From a candidate division SR1 bacterium (GTDB taxonomy: Bacteria > Patescibacteriota > Gracilibacteria > Absconditabacterales > Absconditicoccaceae): DNA of 64,000 bases. The notes under the pieces are model-generated. The model did not search any database. It was not told where the DNA came from and saw only the letters and a list, made by a program, of their open reading frames with translations. Positions 10,499-20,122 of this stretch are shown piece by piece. The translations under genes were made by a program, and so were the position numbers. Numbering within the stretch: position 1 is the first letter of the stretch; the number at the start of each line of letters is the position of its first letter. Where the stretch lies: positions 1 through 64,000 of the forward strand of contig JAPLUT010000005.1 of assembly GCA_026397475.1 (NCBI GenBank), given 5' to 3'.

Positions 10499-11197
10499 TT
10501 ATCTTTCTTCTAATTCCTTAATTCTTTTTTTAAATTCCTTTATTTTTTCTTCTTTACTTTTTACGCTTTCCAGAATAATTTTTTTCTTATCACTTGGTAA
10601 TTCCATGGCATTTACTGCTTCGATAATATCTTTGTGAGAAAAAACTGTCATATAATACTCTAGTATAGTTAAAGGGTTTCGTAAAGAAGAAATGAGAAGG
10701 GTAGAGACACAATCTTGAATACGTTTTTTTCTTCTTATACTATATTCATTATGCCATTCGTGATCAGGACTTACTACCGTGGAATTTTGGAATGATTTTC
10801 CTCCGTATGATTTCCGATAAAAATCATTGTATTGTTTAAATGTCTTCAATCAATTTTTTTTTAAGTGATAGTAAATCTCCTTATCAAACTTAGATTTAAG
10901 TATACTTCTGACGATATTATTATGCCCGCGAACGTAATGCACATATTCATCATCCATTGTTTGTTCAAGATAGAATATACTGTCTCCCATCTTTTTGAGC
11001 ATGGCAATTTTTAAGTCTTCAGCAACGTTTTTACTTGTGAGAAGCAGGTGAGTAAGTTCTTGAGCTGAATATTTAGTTTGTCGCAGTACGTGAGAAAAAT
11101 TTCATTGTTCAAACTCTTGGATATACGAGTCTTCGCAATGACCATTGTTTATTTTTTCGTCTGCGCTAGCGTCTCAAAAAGCTAAGGTGAGTTGCAT
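10499..11197 (-). CDS. Unknown protein, upstream partner of the retron-like RT
   Basis: 232 residues. I do not recognise the family. It is soluble and mostly helical. The N-terminal part (1-110) includes THLLLTSKNVAEDLK and YVHVRGHNN; residues 160-200 (LRNPLTILEYYMTVFSHKD) look like a packed helix pair; the C-terminus is a Lys/Glu-rich coiled coil ending KEFKKRIKELEER. No catalytic motif is evident. Its position directly before the RT suggests it is the accessory or effector component; it does not look like the Avd protein of diversity-generating retroelements. Glycines include TGA codons. A TTGACT -35-like box lies about 55 nt upstream. Confidence 0.75.
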
Positions 11198-11221
11198 AAG
11201 AAATGATAATTAAATAGTAGC

Positions 11222-11256
11222 ATATAATTAGTATATAAATATGCATTAAAGTCAAG
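11222..11256 (-). promoter_or_regulatory. Likely promoter of the retron-like operon
   Basis: On the minus strand TTGACT (11250-11255) is followed by an AT-rich stretch with TATACTAATTATAT, offering several -10 candidates 14-19 nt downstream. Start about 30 nt before the ATG at 11197. Confidence 0.4.
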
Positions 11257-11290
11257 ATATAGTATTTTGTTTTATCGTTATTGGAGAATA

Positions 11291-11322
11291 TAAAAAAACT
11301 TACCCGGAGAAACCGGGCAAGC
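11291..11322 (-). terminator. Terminator of the PhoH-family gene
   Basis: Minus-strand stem CTTGCCCGG / CCGGGTAAG with a TTTCT loop, followed by seven Ts, 26 nt after the phoH-family stop. It belongs to the same GC-rich type as the terminators at 38.6, 40.8 and 46.6 kb. Confidence 0.85.
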
Positions 11323-11347
11323 GAGAGTATTAAATTATATGACTTTT

Positions 11348-12742
11348 TTATAGTAAATCGGCTGCCAACTGTGCCAAAGGACTACGCTCACTTTTTTCAA
11401 AAGTGATGTGCCCAAACACGTCTTGCCCCTTCATCTTTGCTATCAGATGAGATAATCCATTTGAATGTGCATCCAAATATGGGCTATCTATCTGAGTGAT
11501 GTCACCACAAAACACAATCTTAGTGTTTTCTCCTGCACGCGTCACAATAGTTTTGACTTCGTGAGGAGTAAGGTTTTGTGATTCATCCACCACCATAAAG
11601 GTGTTATTAAAACTGCGTCCACGAATAGAGACCAAGGGTTGTATTTTTATCTGGCCTTTGTTCTCTTCGTCTTGCATTTTCGTCAACCAATCAGCATCTT
11701 TTTTTCCTATAACACTTTTTATAAATGCCAGGTTATCGAAGATGCCCTGCATATAAGGAGAAACTTTTTCATTAATTCCTCCTGGCAATGCTCCGACATC
11801 CTTGTTACTCAAGGGTACGGTGGCTGAAGCGATTATGATTTGAGCATACTTCCGCTCTTTCATTTGCTGCAATGCTGCAGCCATAGCAAGCAAAGTTTTA
11901 CCTGTACCTGCTGGTCCAAATAAAGATATCAATTTGATATCTGGATTGGTCAACATATTGATACCAAATGCTTGTTCAGAGTTTTTCCCGGCTATTCCGC
12001 ATGTTGTTTCTTTTTCTATGCGCACCAAAGTATTGGTTTTTTGATCATAGCGAGCCAACACCGAAGTACCACCGTTCTTTAGCGTGAAATACGTATTCGG
12101 GTATAAATTACCCTTGTATATATTTCTCAGTCTTTCCATAGAAAACTCATCTGACTTTTTAGTGTACAATAACTGGATTTCCTCACAAGGATACTCTTCA
12201 ATAAGTTCTCGTCCCAAATAAATATCAGAACTTGCTACCTTATCGTTTTCATAATCCTCACTCTCTATCCCAAGGACATCAGCTTTGATTCGCAGATTCA
12301 CGTCCTTTGTCACAAAGATAACCTTTCGCAACTCTTTGGCGTCTTTCTGCATATCATAGACTAATGAGAGAATACGATTGTCTGCAAGGTCATCCGGGAA
12401 CGTTTCCCTGATTGCCTGATTGATTTTTCTTGCAATCAAAACTTCGATTTTCCCTTTACCTTCTCCAAGAGTTACGCCTCCATTGCACAACAGAGATACG
12501 CTTTTTTTCTTGTTTCCAGTAATATTTTTTTCAATGCGTTGATCGCGCATTTTATCAAGAAAACCAATAAACTTCCTTGCATGAAAGTTCTTTTCTTCAT
12601 TTCCTTTTTTGAACTTATCCAGTTCTTCAAGGACTATTGAAGGTATAGCCACATCATTTTCTTTAAATTTTTGTGCAGACCTATAGTCATGCATCAGGAC
12701 GTTCGTGTCTAGAACGTATACCTTTCTTTCTTCTTTTGCCAT
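11348..12742 (-). CDS. PIN-PhoH family ATPase/RNase (YlaK-like), TGA-free gene
   Basis: 464 residues, typical for PIN-PhoH fusions. The N-terminal PIN nuclease domain begins VYVLDTNVLMHD (catalytic Asp pair with later acidic residues up to about 150); the C-terminal PhoH ATPase domain carries Walker A GPAGTGKT (about residue 277), ALPGGINEKVSPYMQ and Walker B MVVDESQN, then VFCGDITQID. The family couples an RNA-helicase-like ATPase to an endoribonuclease. By my count it has about 31 glycines and none is TGA, in contrast to its neighbours. It has an A/T-rich leader without Shine-Dalgarno and its own GC-rich terminator, so it belongs with the suspected imported genes. Confidence 0.93.
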   Translation of the reverse strand: MAKEERKVYVLDTNVLMHDYRSAQKFKENDVAIPSIVLEELDKFKKGNEEKNFHARKFIGFLDKMRDQRIEKNITGNKKKSVSLLCNGGVTLGEGKGKIEVLIARKINQAIRETFPDDLADNRILSLVYDMQKDAKELRKVIFVTKDVNLRIKADVLGIESEDYENDKVASSDIYLGRELIEEYPCEEIQLLYTKKSDEFSMERLRNIYKGNLYPNTYFTLKNGGTSVLARYDQKTNTLVRIEKETTCGIAGKNSEQAFGINMLTNPDIKLISLFGPAGTGKTLLAMAAALQQMKERKYAQIIIASATVPLSNKDVGALPGGINEKVSPYMQGIFDNLAFIKSVIGKKDADWLTKMQDEENKGQIKIQPLVSIRGRSFNNTFMVVDESQNLTPHEVKTIVTRAGENTKIVFCGDITQIDSPYLDAHSNGLSHLIAKMKGQDVFGHITFEKSERSPLAQLAADLL

Positions 12743-12936
12743 GATTTTTATTTTTCGTTTATTTATTTTTATTTATGTACAGCATACCATACCCATTATA
12801 ACAATAAAAACAATAGCATTGTTTGTAAAATGTGGTTTTGTGTCTTAATTGTGCCATGAATGCTCTATACTATGCTATTTAGAATAAATTTATTTTAAAA
12901 AAAATCTGAATTCTCATCAGATTAGTCTTAACTTTT
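12743..12936. promoter_or_regulatory. Upstream region of the PhoH-family gene
   Basis: About 190 nt without a gene. The minus-strand leader just before the ATG is almost only A and T with a few Cs. A TATAAT box on the minus strand lies at about 12796-12801, with a TTTACA-like box further upstream; the spacing is longer than usual, so the promoter call is weak. Confidence 0.35.
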
Positions 12937-13036
12937 GGGTAAGCGGGGAATCCAATGCGTAGCGAAGTCCAGCGAAGCTGGAGAACCCCGAACCTTTCCC
13001 GCTTTAGCGGGACTGCTCTAGCCAATTGAGCTTACA
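12937..13036 (-). pseudogene. Degenerate tRNA-Lys copy with two palindromic inserts
   Basis: Shares the 3' acceptor and T-stem, D-arm and variable region with the intact tRNA at 13075-13147. The anticodon arm is replaced by the palindrome CCCGCTTTAGCGGG (12998-13011), and about 30 nt with a second palindrome (TCCAGC 12968-12973 / GCTGGA 12977-12982) interrupt the T loop. The 5' acceptor strand is also degraded. No normal anticodon with U33 can be placed, so it is not a working tRNA. Confidence 0.8.
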
Positions 13037-13074
13037 AAAAAAATCTACAATTCAGTAGACTTTAAGTTTATTCT

Positions 13075-13147
13075 GGGTAAGCGGGGAATCGAACCCCGAA
13101 CCTTGTCCTTAAGAGGGACCTGCTCTAGCCAATTGAGCTACTCACCC
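13075..13147 (-). tRNA. tRNA-Lys(CUU)
   Basis: 73-nt cloverleaf: acceptor GGGTGAG pairs with CTTACCC (one G-U), D stem GCTC/GAGC, anticodon loop CTCTTAA with anticodon CTT, T arm GGGG-TTCGATT-CCCC. CCA is not encoded. The outermost anticodon-stem pair is a G-A mismatch. The 5' end overlaps the last codons of the GIY-YIG gene by 10 nt. Confidence 0.93.
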
Positions 13148-13386
13148 ATTACAAAACCTTTTTCTTTAATCCGTCTTTCAATATGACCAGATTTTTTTAC
13201 TTTGGTTTCTAATGTTAACGCATCATTTTTGTCTTTATATTCAAACCATCATACTAATACAATGTTTTTTCATATTCTTTTAGTGAAATATACATTACCC
13301 CTTTTGTGCTCTGCAAGCCTTCTAGATAAATTATTTGTAACTCAAACATAATACTTTTTTCACTTTAGAATATATACATAATACAT
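13138..13386 (-). CDS. Small GIY-YIG nuclease-like protein (UPF0213/YhbQ-like)
   Basis: 82 residues, the whole length of the single-domain GIY-YIG group. It begins MYYVYILK, followed by YYVGVTNNLSRRLAEHKRGN, with the YVGVT and R residues of the nuclease core, then LVGWFEYKDKNDALTLE. TGA codes for glycine in KGKKYYVGV, in a glycine pair area and at WF. Members of this family are DNA or RNA nucleases, often of unknown substrate. The stop codon TAG lies inside the 5' part of the tRNA-Lys gene, and upstream of its ATG sits another partial tRNA copy, so the gene is bracketed by tRNA sequence on both sides. Confidence 0.85.
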
Positions 13387-13415
13387 GTAATAAATTTGTA
13401 TGTATGTAAATCTAG

Positions 13416-13470
13416 CCCCGAACCTTTCCCGCTTTAGCGGGACTGCTCTAGCCAATTGAGCTACTCACCC
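13416..13470 (-). pseudogene. Truncated tRNA-Lys copy with palindromic anticodon arm
   Basis: Has the intact acceptor 5' strand, D arm and start of the T arm of tRNA-Lys but stops in the T stem. The anticodon arm is again replaced by CCCGCTTTAGCGGG (13428-13441). The 26 nt from the D arm to the acceptor end are identical to the intact tRNA, forming a direct repeat around the GIY-YIG gene. Confidence 0.8.
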
Positions 13471-13491
13471 CTAACACAAAAAAGGTGTGTG

Positions 13492-15342
13492 ATGTATATA
13501 AAAAAATCGAGTAAAAAAGCAATTGAAAATTTAGGTTGGAATAAGTATAAATTCATTAATTTATTTCTTTCGCTTTTCATGCTATTTTTCGACTCTCTCA
13601 AAAATCTAGATACGCATATGGGACTATTGCAAAAAAAGATCAAAGATACGCACAACATTTTCTTGGTAGGATGATGCGTTAGAGATCTTCTTTTAGGTAT
13701 AGATAAAAAACCTACTGACATAGATTTTACGATGGCCGGCGAACCGACAAAGCTCTATGGGGCTATTGATAAAAAAGGGATATCTCACTTTATAACTGAA
13801 AAATACGGAACAATAACGCTTATTAACAAATGAAAAGGAGCAGGGAGTAAGGAGCAAGAAATAAAATATGAATTAACGCCACTGAGAACTGAAAGTGATT
13901 ATGCTGACTTTAGGCACCCGGGCGAAATCACTTGGAGCAATGATTTACTTTTGGATTCCAACAGAAGAGATTTTACGATTAATTGTATCTATTATACTAA
14001 CGCACCCTATAAAAAAGAATACACTCAACTCCTTGATTCTAAAACCATTCAAAAATATACTGACGATGAAATTTTCCTCAAAAGACTTGATGATCACGGG
14101 TGCCTCTATATCAAGGGACTCAATCTCCTTATTATTCAAAATCACAAACACATTGAAAGACTTTTCCCTGATGGAAAGTTTGAAACAAAACAGCTTTGAG
14201 AGATACTTAAATCAGCGACAATTTTTTCTCCCAATAAAAAATCTGAAACAAGTAAACAGCTAAAAATAATAATCGATCCCCACAAAGGGATCCATGATAT
14301 GATAAATAAGAAACTGAAATGTGTCGGAGATCCTGATAAAAGATTTTGAGAAGATGCTTTGAGAATCATTAGAGCAATTAGGCTTGTCAACGTCTTAAAT
14401 ACAAAGCTCGCATTAAACACAAAAGAAAAGATTAAGCTTTTTGATTTTCAAAAAGAGACACGAAATAGTATAAGAAAAAATCATGCACTAGTAAATAATA
14501 TCGCCAAAGAAAGAATTAAGGAAGAAATCATGAAGGCATTTACTGTCGGAAATCCGTTTAATTTTGTGGGGCTTGTCGATGAAGCAAAACTTTTAGAACA
14601 TCTTTTTCCGGCACTATACGCCACCATAAGCGTTCCACAGCCTATCAGATACCACCCTTTCGATATCTATGCGCACACTTTATTGACCTTGTTTGAATTA
14701 CAAAAAATAAATAAGAATCCTCTTGTAAGGTTAGCCATGCTCTACCACGACGTTGGAAAAGTTGACCAGTTTGGTGCGTATGGGGACGATCTCACAAAAG
14801 ACGAGATTAGAGCAATTATTGCTGGCCCGCTCAATCACAGAAGAAGTTCTCCTGAACATACAAAAAAAGATTTCCAAGCACTTTGATTTTCTAGCAAAGA
14901 GGTTGAGACGATCGCACGATATATTGCTCATCATCACAAAGCAGAAGAGTTGCTGAGTCCAAAAAAAGATGTCATGGAAAAGAAGATGAGAAAGTTTTTT
15001 AGTGAGGCAGGATATGAAAAATGCGACAATATCCTAGATATTACTATTGCTGATAGACTAGGACAATATAACCCTTTACAAAATAGTTCTGATATTTCTG
15101 ACATCTATACACTCAAGACTATCCTGAAAAAACTTCAAAAACAGGAATGACAATTTACGATAAAATATCTCGCTATCAACGGTTCAGACATTATCACCCA
15201 CTTTAAACTCCCTGCCTCCCCTGCTATTTGAACGTTATTACAAAAGGCGTTAGCGCGAGTTATTGATGATATTAAAAAAAGGAATGTGAAAACAGAAATT
15301 TTTTGATTCTTAAATATACAAGTCAAAAATATTAAAAAATAA
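13492..15342 (+). CDS. cca: CCA tRNA nucleotidyltransferase / poly(A) polymerase family with HD domain
   Basis: 616 residues, longer than average for the family. It adds or repairs the CCA end of tRNAs. The class II nucleotidyltransferase head carries LVGGCVRDLLLG (second Gly = TGA) and the catalytic DIDF; the RRDFTINC motif and a neck (FGEDALRIIRAIRL) follow. An HD domain (LYHDVGK, about residue 420) with YIAHHH downstream matches the CCA enzymes that carry a phosphohydrolase domain. The ATG at 13492 follows AGGTGTGTG, a possible ribosome-binding site. It is one of only three plus-strand genes. The last 40 nt of the gene are duplicated 270 nt downstream. Confidence 0.93.
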
Positions 15343-15704
15343 TTTTATTTCTCTTTTTTATCGCCTCGCCGGCGGGGCATTTCTTTTTTTCTTCCAGGCA
15401 AAAAAAGAAACCAAAAAAGCCCTCGGCACCATTAGGGCAATATCACGTTTTTACTTTTAATCATATTACGATAATTCCACCAGACGTCGCTGTTGGTTTT
15501 TTGCTCGACCTACTTTTCACGCTGATTTAATAATGGTGCCACAAACAAAAAAGAGAGAAAAACATGCTTTTTCTGATTTTTAAATACGCAAGTGAAAAAT
15601 ATTAAAAAATAATTTTATTTCTCTTTTTTATCGCCTCGCCGGCAGGTCGTTTCTTGTCCACGAATGTGGACTTTTTTTCTTCCAATTGAATTGGTATAAT
15701 TATC
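15343..15704. repeat. Intergenic region with a 73-bp duplication of the cca 3' end
   Basis: 15571-15643 is a near copy of 15301-15373 (end of cca plus the following 31 nt). Between the copies, a 10-bp inverted repeat GGCACCATTA at 15425-15434 and 15531-15540 spans about 115 nt and has the look of a small non-coding mobile or folded element. No gene is seen. Confidence 0.7.
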
Positions 15705-16364
15705 TTACAAAATATTTTGCAATTCTTTGAGATCTCCTATTTCAAAATCACAATAGCTAGCATCGAGCTTAGCTATTTTTCATGGATTTAGCCATACTGT
15801 TTTTGCTCAGGCCTTATGTCATCACTCAACATCTGCCCATCCATCTCAAATCACGTAAGTAGTATCGGGCGTTCAATATATTTTTTCTATCTTTTCAAAG
15901 GTAGCTAGAAAAACATCAGGATAGGGTTTCTTATGTTCTACTTCATTTGAGCTAGTACTGGCGAGAATCATTTCTTCTAGATGGAAATATTTTACTAATT
16001 CCTTTATACGTTCTTTTCAAGATCAAGAAGAAATTCAAATTTTGTATCCTTTATTATATAGATAGATTAATGTCTCAAAGGCATGAGGGATAAGATCTAT
16101 TTTTCATGCATGCAACAATGAGATTAAGACTTCATTTTTCCAATCAACAAAAGCATTTACCTCTTCCTGAGTAAAATTAATTTTTTTAGACATCAATACT
16201 TCAGGTATCCATTCCTTCGGCGTTCTTCACGCATATTGTAATCCGACACCTTCTGGTTGAATATCTATTCATTTCGATTTCAAGAAATCAGATTCAAGTT
16301 TTTGATGTATGGTTTGAGTATCGGTCAGGGTTCAATCTAAATCAAATACAATATGTATCTTCAT
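15705..16364 (-). CDS. HAD-family phosphatase (phosphoglycolate phosphatase-like)
   Basis: 219 residues. Motif I is FDLDGTLTD with its Gly encoded by TGA; the cap domain is helical; motif II is ISSGSGK, motif III the KKPYPDVF lysine, motif IV VIGDGWADV. This set is that of HAD subfamily I phosphatases such as phosphoglycolate phosphatase and beta-phosphoglucomutase; the substrate cannot be told. It starts 17 nt after the miaA stop, so it is probably co-transcribed with miaA. Confidence 0.88.
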
Positions 16365-16381
16365 AATTTTTATTATACAAT

Positions 16382-17350
16382 CTAAATATCTAATCATGAC
16401 AACCTCCACACTTTATACGTAACATTTTCCCTAGGAGATTGAATTCATTCAGCGATGTATCTGCGGAATCGACTTCTTTGTTTTTTTGCGAGTTGATGCG
16501 TAGCAATGATGATACGATCTTCCATTTCATTATAGGAGCAGCGTCATTCAAGATATTCAACAACTTCTTTGTATCCAATTCACTGCATAGATTGCAAATC
16601 TTTTGTATATCATTGCTTGAGTAATCACTGTACTTCTTCTATCAATCAAGATTTCAACATATCTCTTACTCTTGCATTGATCCTCACATTAGTATCTTCT
16701 TTTTCTCTCCGAAGTCCAAGCATAAGCAAAGGCCAAACCGGAGGCTGTGAGATAAATGTTTCCGTTTTTGTTTTCCCGCTTTTATAATATATTTCTAATG
16801 CTCTTACAATATATCTTGTAGATTTAGGATGTAATTTCATCGCTTCTTCAGGATCGACTTTTGTAAGTTCTTGATGGAGAATTCAAGGAGTTACTTCTTC
16901 TTTCGCGAATAGTTCATCTCTTAGCTTCATATCAGGCGGAATGTCGGGGAGTGAAAAATTTTTGTACACCGTATCGATATATAATCATGTCCCTCCTACG
17001 ATCATCGGGATTTTTTTACGTGAATGAATTTCAGAAATAATTTTGTAGGTATCATTTTTTCGTCGTCCTGAAGTATAGGTTTCATCTGGATTTACAACGT
17101 TTATTTGATGGTGCGGAATTTTTGAAATAACCTCATCAGAAACTTTGTCGGTACCAATATTCATATATCTAAAAATCTGTCTGCTATCTGCAGAGATAAT
17201 TTCTTCATCAAAATATTTGGAAAGTATTACCGATAATTTACTTTTTCCTGTAGCTGTGGCTCATCGAATAATGACAACACCCTCAGGATTTTTATTACGA
17301 AAGGACTCGATTTCTTCTTTTGCGTCTTGAACGATATCTTCGATTTCCAT
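16382..17350 (-). CDS. miaA: tRNA dimethylallyltransferase MiaA
   Basis: 322 residues. It transfers the dimethylallyl group to A37 of tRNAs reading UNN codons. It has a P-loop GATATGKSKL (residues 30-39), DSRQIFRYMNIGTDK with the tRNA-contacting Asp and Gln, VVGGTGLYID-type IVGGTGLYID, the DPEEAMKLHPKSTRYIVRALEI motif and the C-terminal QGIGYKEVVEYL. TGA codes for several of the conserved glycines. The ATG at 17350 gives about 30 residues before the P-loop, slightly longer than usual. It heads a two-gene unit with the HAD phosphatase. Confidence 0.95.
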
Positions 17351-17462
17351 TACCTTAAATTAATGAATAATTAAAGATGAAAGATGAATAATGATGGAAT
17401 TTATTTTTTAATACATACAAATACCAACATTATTAATTATTAATTATTCATTTTTCATTGAG

Positions 17463-18272
17463 TTATTTGTATTTGTCGGGATTGAAAAATGGCATGGTTG
17501 AACATCATTTTGTCTTACACATCAGCTGCCCTATTTTTCGTTCATTATTTTTGTTAATAAGAACCGTTGATCGTTCCTCTGTTATTTTTTGTTGAGTACT
17601 TGCAAGCATATATTCTAAGGTGTATGAGAAATTTTTTATGTTAGGATTTGTAGAATTCGTTGCTTGTTCCTGGATATTCGTAACAACTATCTTTGGAGCG
17701 AGAATAGTTGCAGAAAACTTAGATAACCAATTTTTGCTGTAATACGTCTGGAAGACATTAGACTCTTTGAGATGAGAATCTGTCATTGCGCGCATAGCAA
17801 CGGTGTCTATTGAATTTACTGCCTGATAAAAATCTACAATCATTTGTTGCTCAGGAGCAAGTGCTTGAACGGTAGCTTGGACCGTAGCCGTATTTTCCTC
17901 AACAGCGGGGTCACTATTGCTAGACCTGGTATCTTTAGTATAGTCGATATTTCCTGTATCAACATTTGCTATTTCAGCTATTTCTGAAGGAGCAAATTCC
18001 TTCACTTTTTTATCCCTCATGAAAGTAAAATATAGAGATACCATAAACAAGACGAAAGAGAAAAGGAATAACAAAAAGATAATCAGATCCTTCTTCTTGG
18101 ATGCATCTACCGATTTTGCGACAAATCCTACAACGGCAGGAGAAGGTGTGTTTATGCCATTCCTTTGGTCTTTCCTTGGTCTTCCAGGTCAAGACTTTAC
18201 CTTAGTTTTTGGTTTTTTGGAAATAAATTCCTTTTTGGGTCTCCCTGGACTCTTTTTTTTGTTTTTAGGCAT
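17463..18272 (-). CDS. Single-TM protein with two AT-hook-like motifs and an NTF2-like outer domain
   Basis: 269 residues. The first 45 residues are Lys/Arg/Pro-rich and hold two AT-hook-type cores, SPGRPKKEF (8-16) and GPGRPRKDQ (28-36). A transmembrane helix follows at about 62-82 (DLIIFLLFLFSFVLFMVSLY). The outer part (about 120-255) starts PEQQMIVDFYQAVNSID, like the first helix of NTF2/SnoaL-type cone folds, and contains FSYTLEYML strands. With the positive N-terminus inside, the AT-hooks would face the nucleoid, so the protein might tether AT-rich DNA to the membrane; that is inference. AT-hooks are short, and a plain basic tail cannot be excluded. Confidence 0.65.
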
Positions 18273-18325
18273 ACTAAGAGACAATGAATAATTAAAAATG
18301 AATAATTAATAATTCCCGCGCTATT

Positions 18326-19918
18326 TTATTTTGTTATATTGTTAAGTGCCTTTCTTGTAGCAGGGCCCATCCATCCCCAAGTATCTGGTTTTTTTTCGTA
18401 TCCTACCAGCAATCATTTATTGAGCTGAAACTGATATACTGCATTTTTTGTAGATTTGCTATATATTCCATCAATAGCTCAAGTATAGATGCCAAGATCG
18501 GCTAATGTACTTTGCAAGTATTTAATATCTTGATTGTATTCACCACTTTTGAAAGGCTTGGTAAACGTTATGGAAGAATTTTTTTCTGGAGAAGGTACAA
18601 TTATTTGATTGCCTCCGGTATCAGAAGATCCTGTTCCCTCTTTTGTCGAGATTAATGATGTGGTCAAAGTTCTCAATGCTGTTGAAATATATTGTTTAAG
18701 AGATAATCAGTATTCATTGTATCTTTGTTTAAATTTCTGAATATAGAGGGACTGAAATCCACTATATAATTGATCCTTGAATGTCGAATCTATCCCCTGA
18801 CTTTCTATCTTTACTAATCATGAATCAATCATCGCCTTCATAGCAGTTATCCTCGTCAATAGTTGCGGACTTTCATCTGTTAGTGAAAGAAGGTTTGAAC
18901 AATTAAGCTGTTTAGCTTCTGTATAATATTTTGCTTTAAATGTATTTATATCATTTTGCAATGATAGCAACTGACTACGATTATATCGAGTTTGGAGATT
19001 ACTACTAAGATACCCATCCAGATCCATTTGATATTGGCCGACTAAAGATGATTTTTGCTGCTCTAAATCATCTGATAAATTTTGGAGTTTTTTATATTTT
19101 TTAACATTACTATCAATAACTGTCTGGATTGTTCTATCTAAACTAATGAGTCATTTATTTTTACTATCATCCATTTTTTGGATAAAATCGCCCAATCAGG
19201 TTATCTTTGCATTAATGCTGTTTACTCCTGCTGTTACTCCAGAAAATGCAGTCAATACTGACTGGATTTTTGCCATTTTATCTTGAATGCCCTTTACCAA
19301 ATCTTTGTTGACAACACTATATTGTTGAAATGTAGAAAGAAAGTTTGTGTTTTTTGTAAGATAACTCGTCTCGAAGTTAGCAAAAAGTCATTTATGAAGC
19401 TTTACTTTTACATCAATCACGTCTCTAATCCTGACTTTCTCGCTTTCATAGCTAGTTCATGCATCAAACATATTTATCCCATTAGTTTCTTGCAAATCTT
19501 TCATCTCTTCCAAAGACTGAATTTGACGTTCCAAATCGATAAAATCTTTTTTAAATCCTATCATTAATGCTGTTTTGTCTTTTTGGAGCTGAGATAATAA
19601 TGACTCGTCTTTTATTGCTCATAAGCAGACTAGGCTCTGATATTCTATACTTTTAATAATATTGAGTCATGTCTTACTAAATAGTGTATATATTTTTGTA
19701 TATGTCGTATTAAATAATCAGCTCACAGCACTCTGCTGTAAAGTAAGATAATCTAACAATGATCATGTATATGGTGCTGAATTTCCTGTTAAAATGTTTC
19801 CACTCAGCACACTTCATGTGCCTTGGTTTGTACTTCATGTGCTAGCGTTAGTATGAAATCCGAGAAAAAAAGTAGCGCATAGTATTGAAATTCCCATTAT
19901 TTTTCAGAGATTCCTCAT
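18326..19918 (-). CDS. Secreted coiled-coil protein with C-terminal peptidoglycan-binding domain
   Basis: 530 residues. It has an N-terminal signal peptide (MRNLGKIMGISILCATFFLG), a long helical region (about 60-400) rich in Lys, Gln and Leu heptads, and a C-terminal PG-binding type 1 domain (about 455-530): YLQSTLADLGIYTGAIDGIY, then AVYQFQLNKG and GPATRKALNNI. Such domains bind the cell wall non-covalently, so the coiled coil likely projects from or spans the wall. TGA provides several glycines, including some in the PG-binding motif. It lies 53 nt before the AT-hook membrane protein on the same strand; the two may be co-transcribed. Confidence 0.85.
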
Positions 19919-20122
19919 ATCACTTTTTATGAAAAAGTAAAGACACTAAGCTTGATTACTCAATTTTTTACACTTTTATTATATAAATTCAAGTTGAATT
20001 TGGTTGTGAAAATAACTAAATTACTGGTATTTCTTTGCAAAAGAACTATTTACGAATATAATTAAATATAAATTTTAAATTTACAATTTTGAATTTTGAA
20101 TTTTAAATTTTAAACTAAAAAA

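Noticed and set aside
12937-13470. Working tRNA-Leu(UAA)-like genes in the two damaged copies
   Set aside because: The loop lacks U33, the arm is a palindrome shared with protein genes, and T or acceptor arms are broken.
13895-14263. Alternative plus-strand frame inside cca
   Set aside because: Overlaps the conserved CCA-enzyme frame, which continues through TGA codons.
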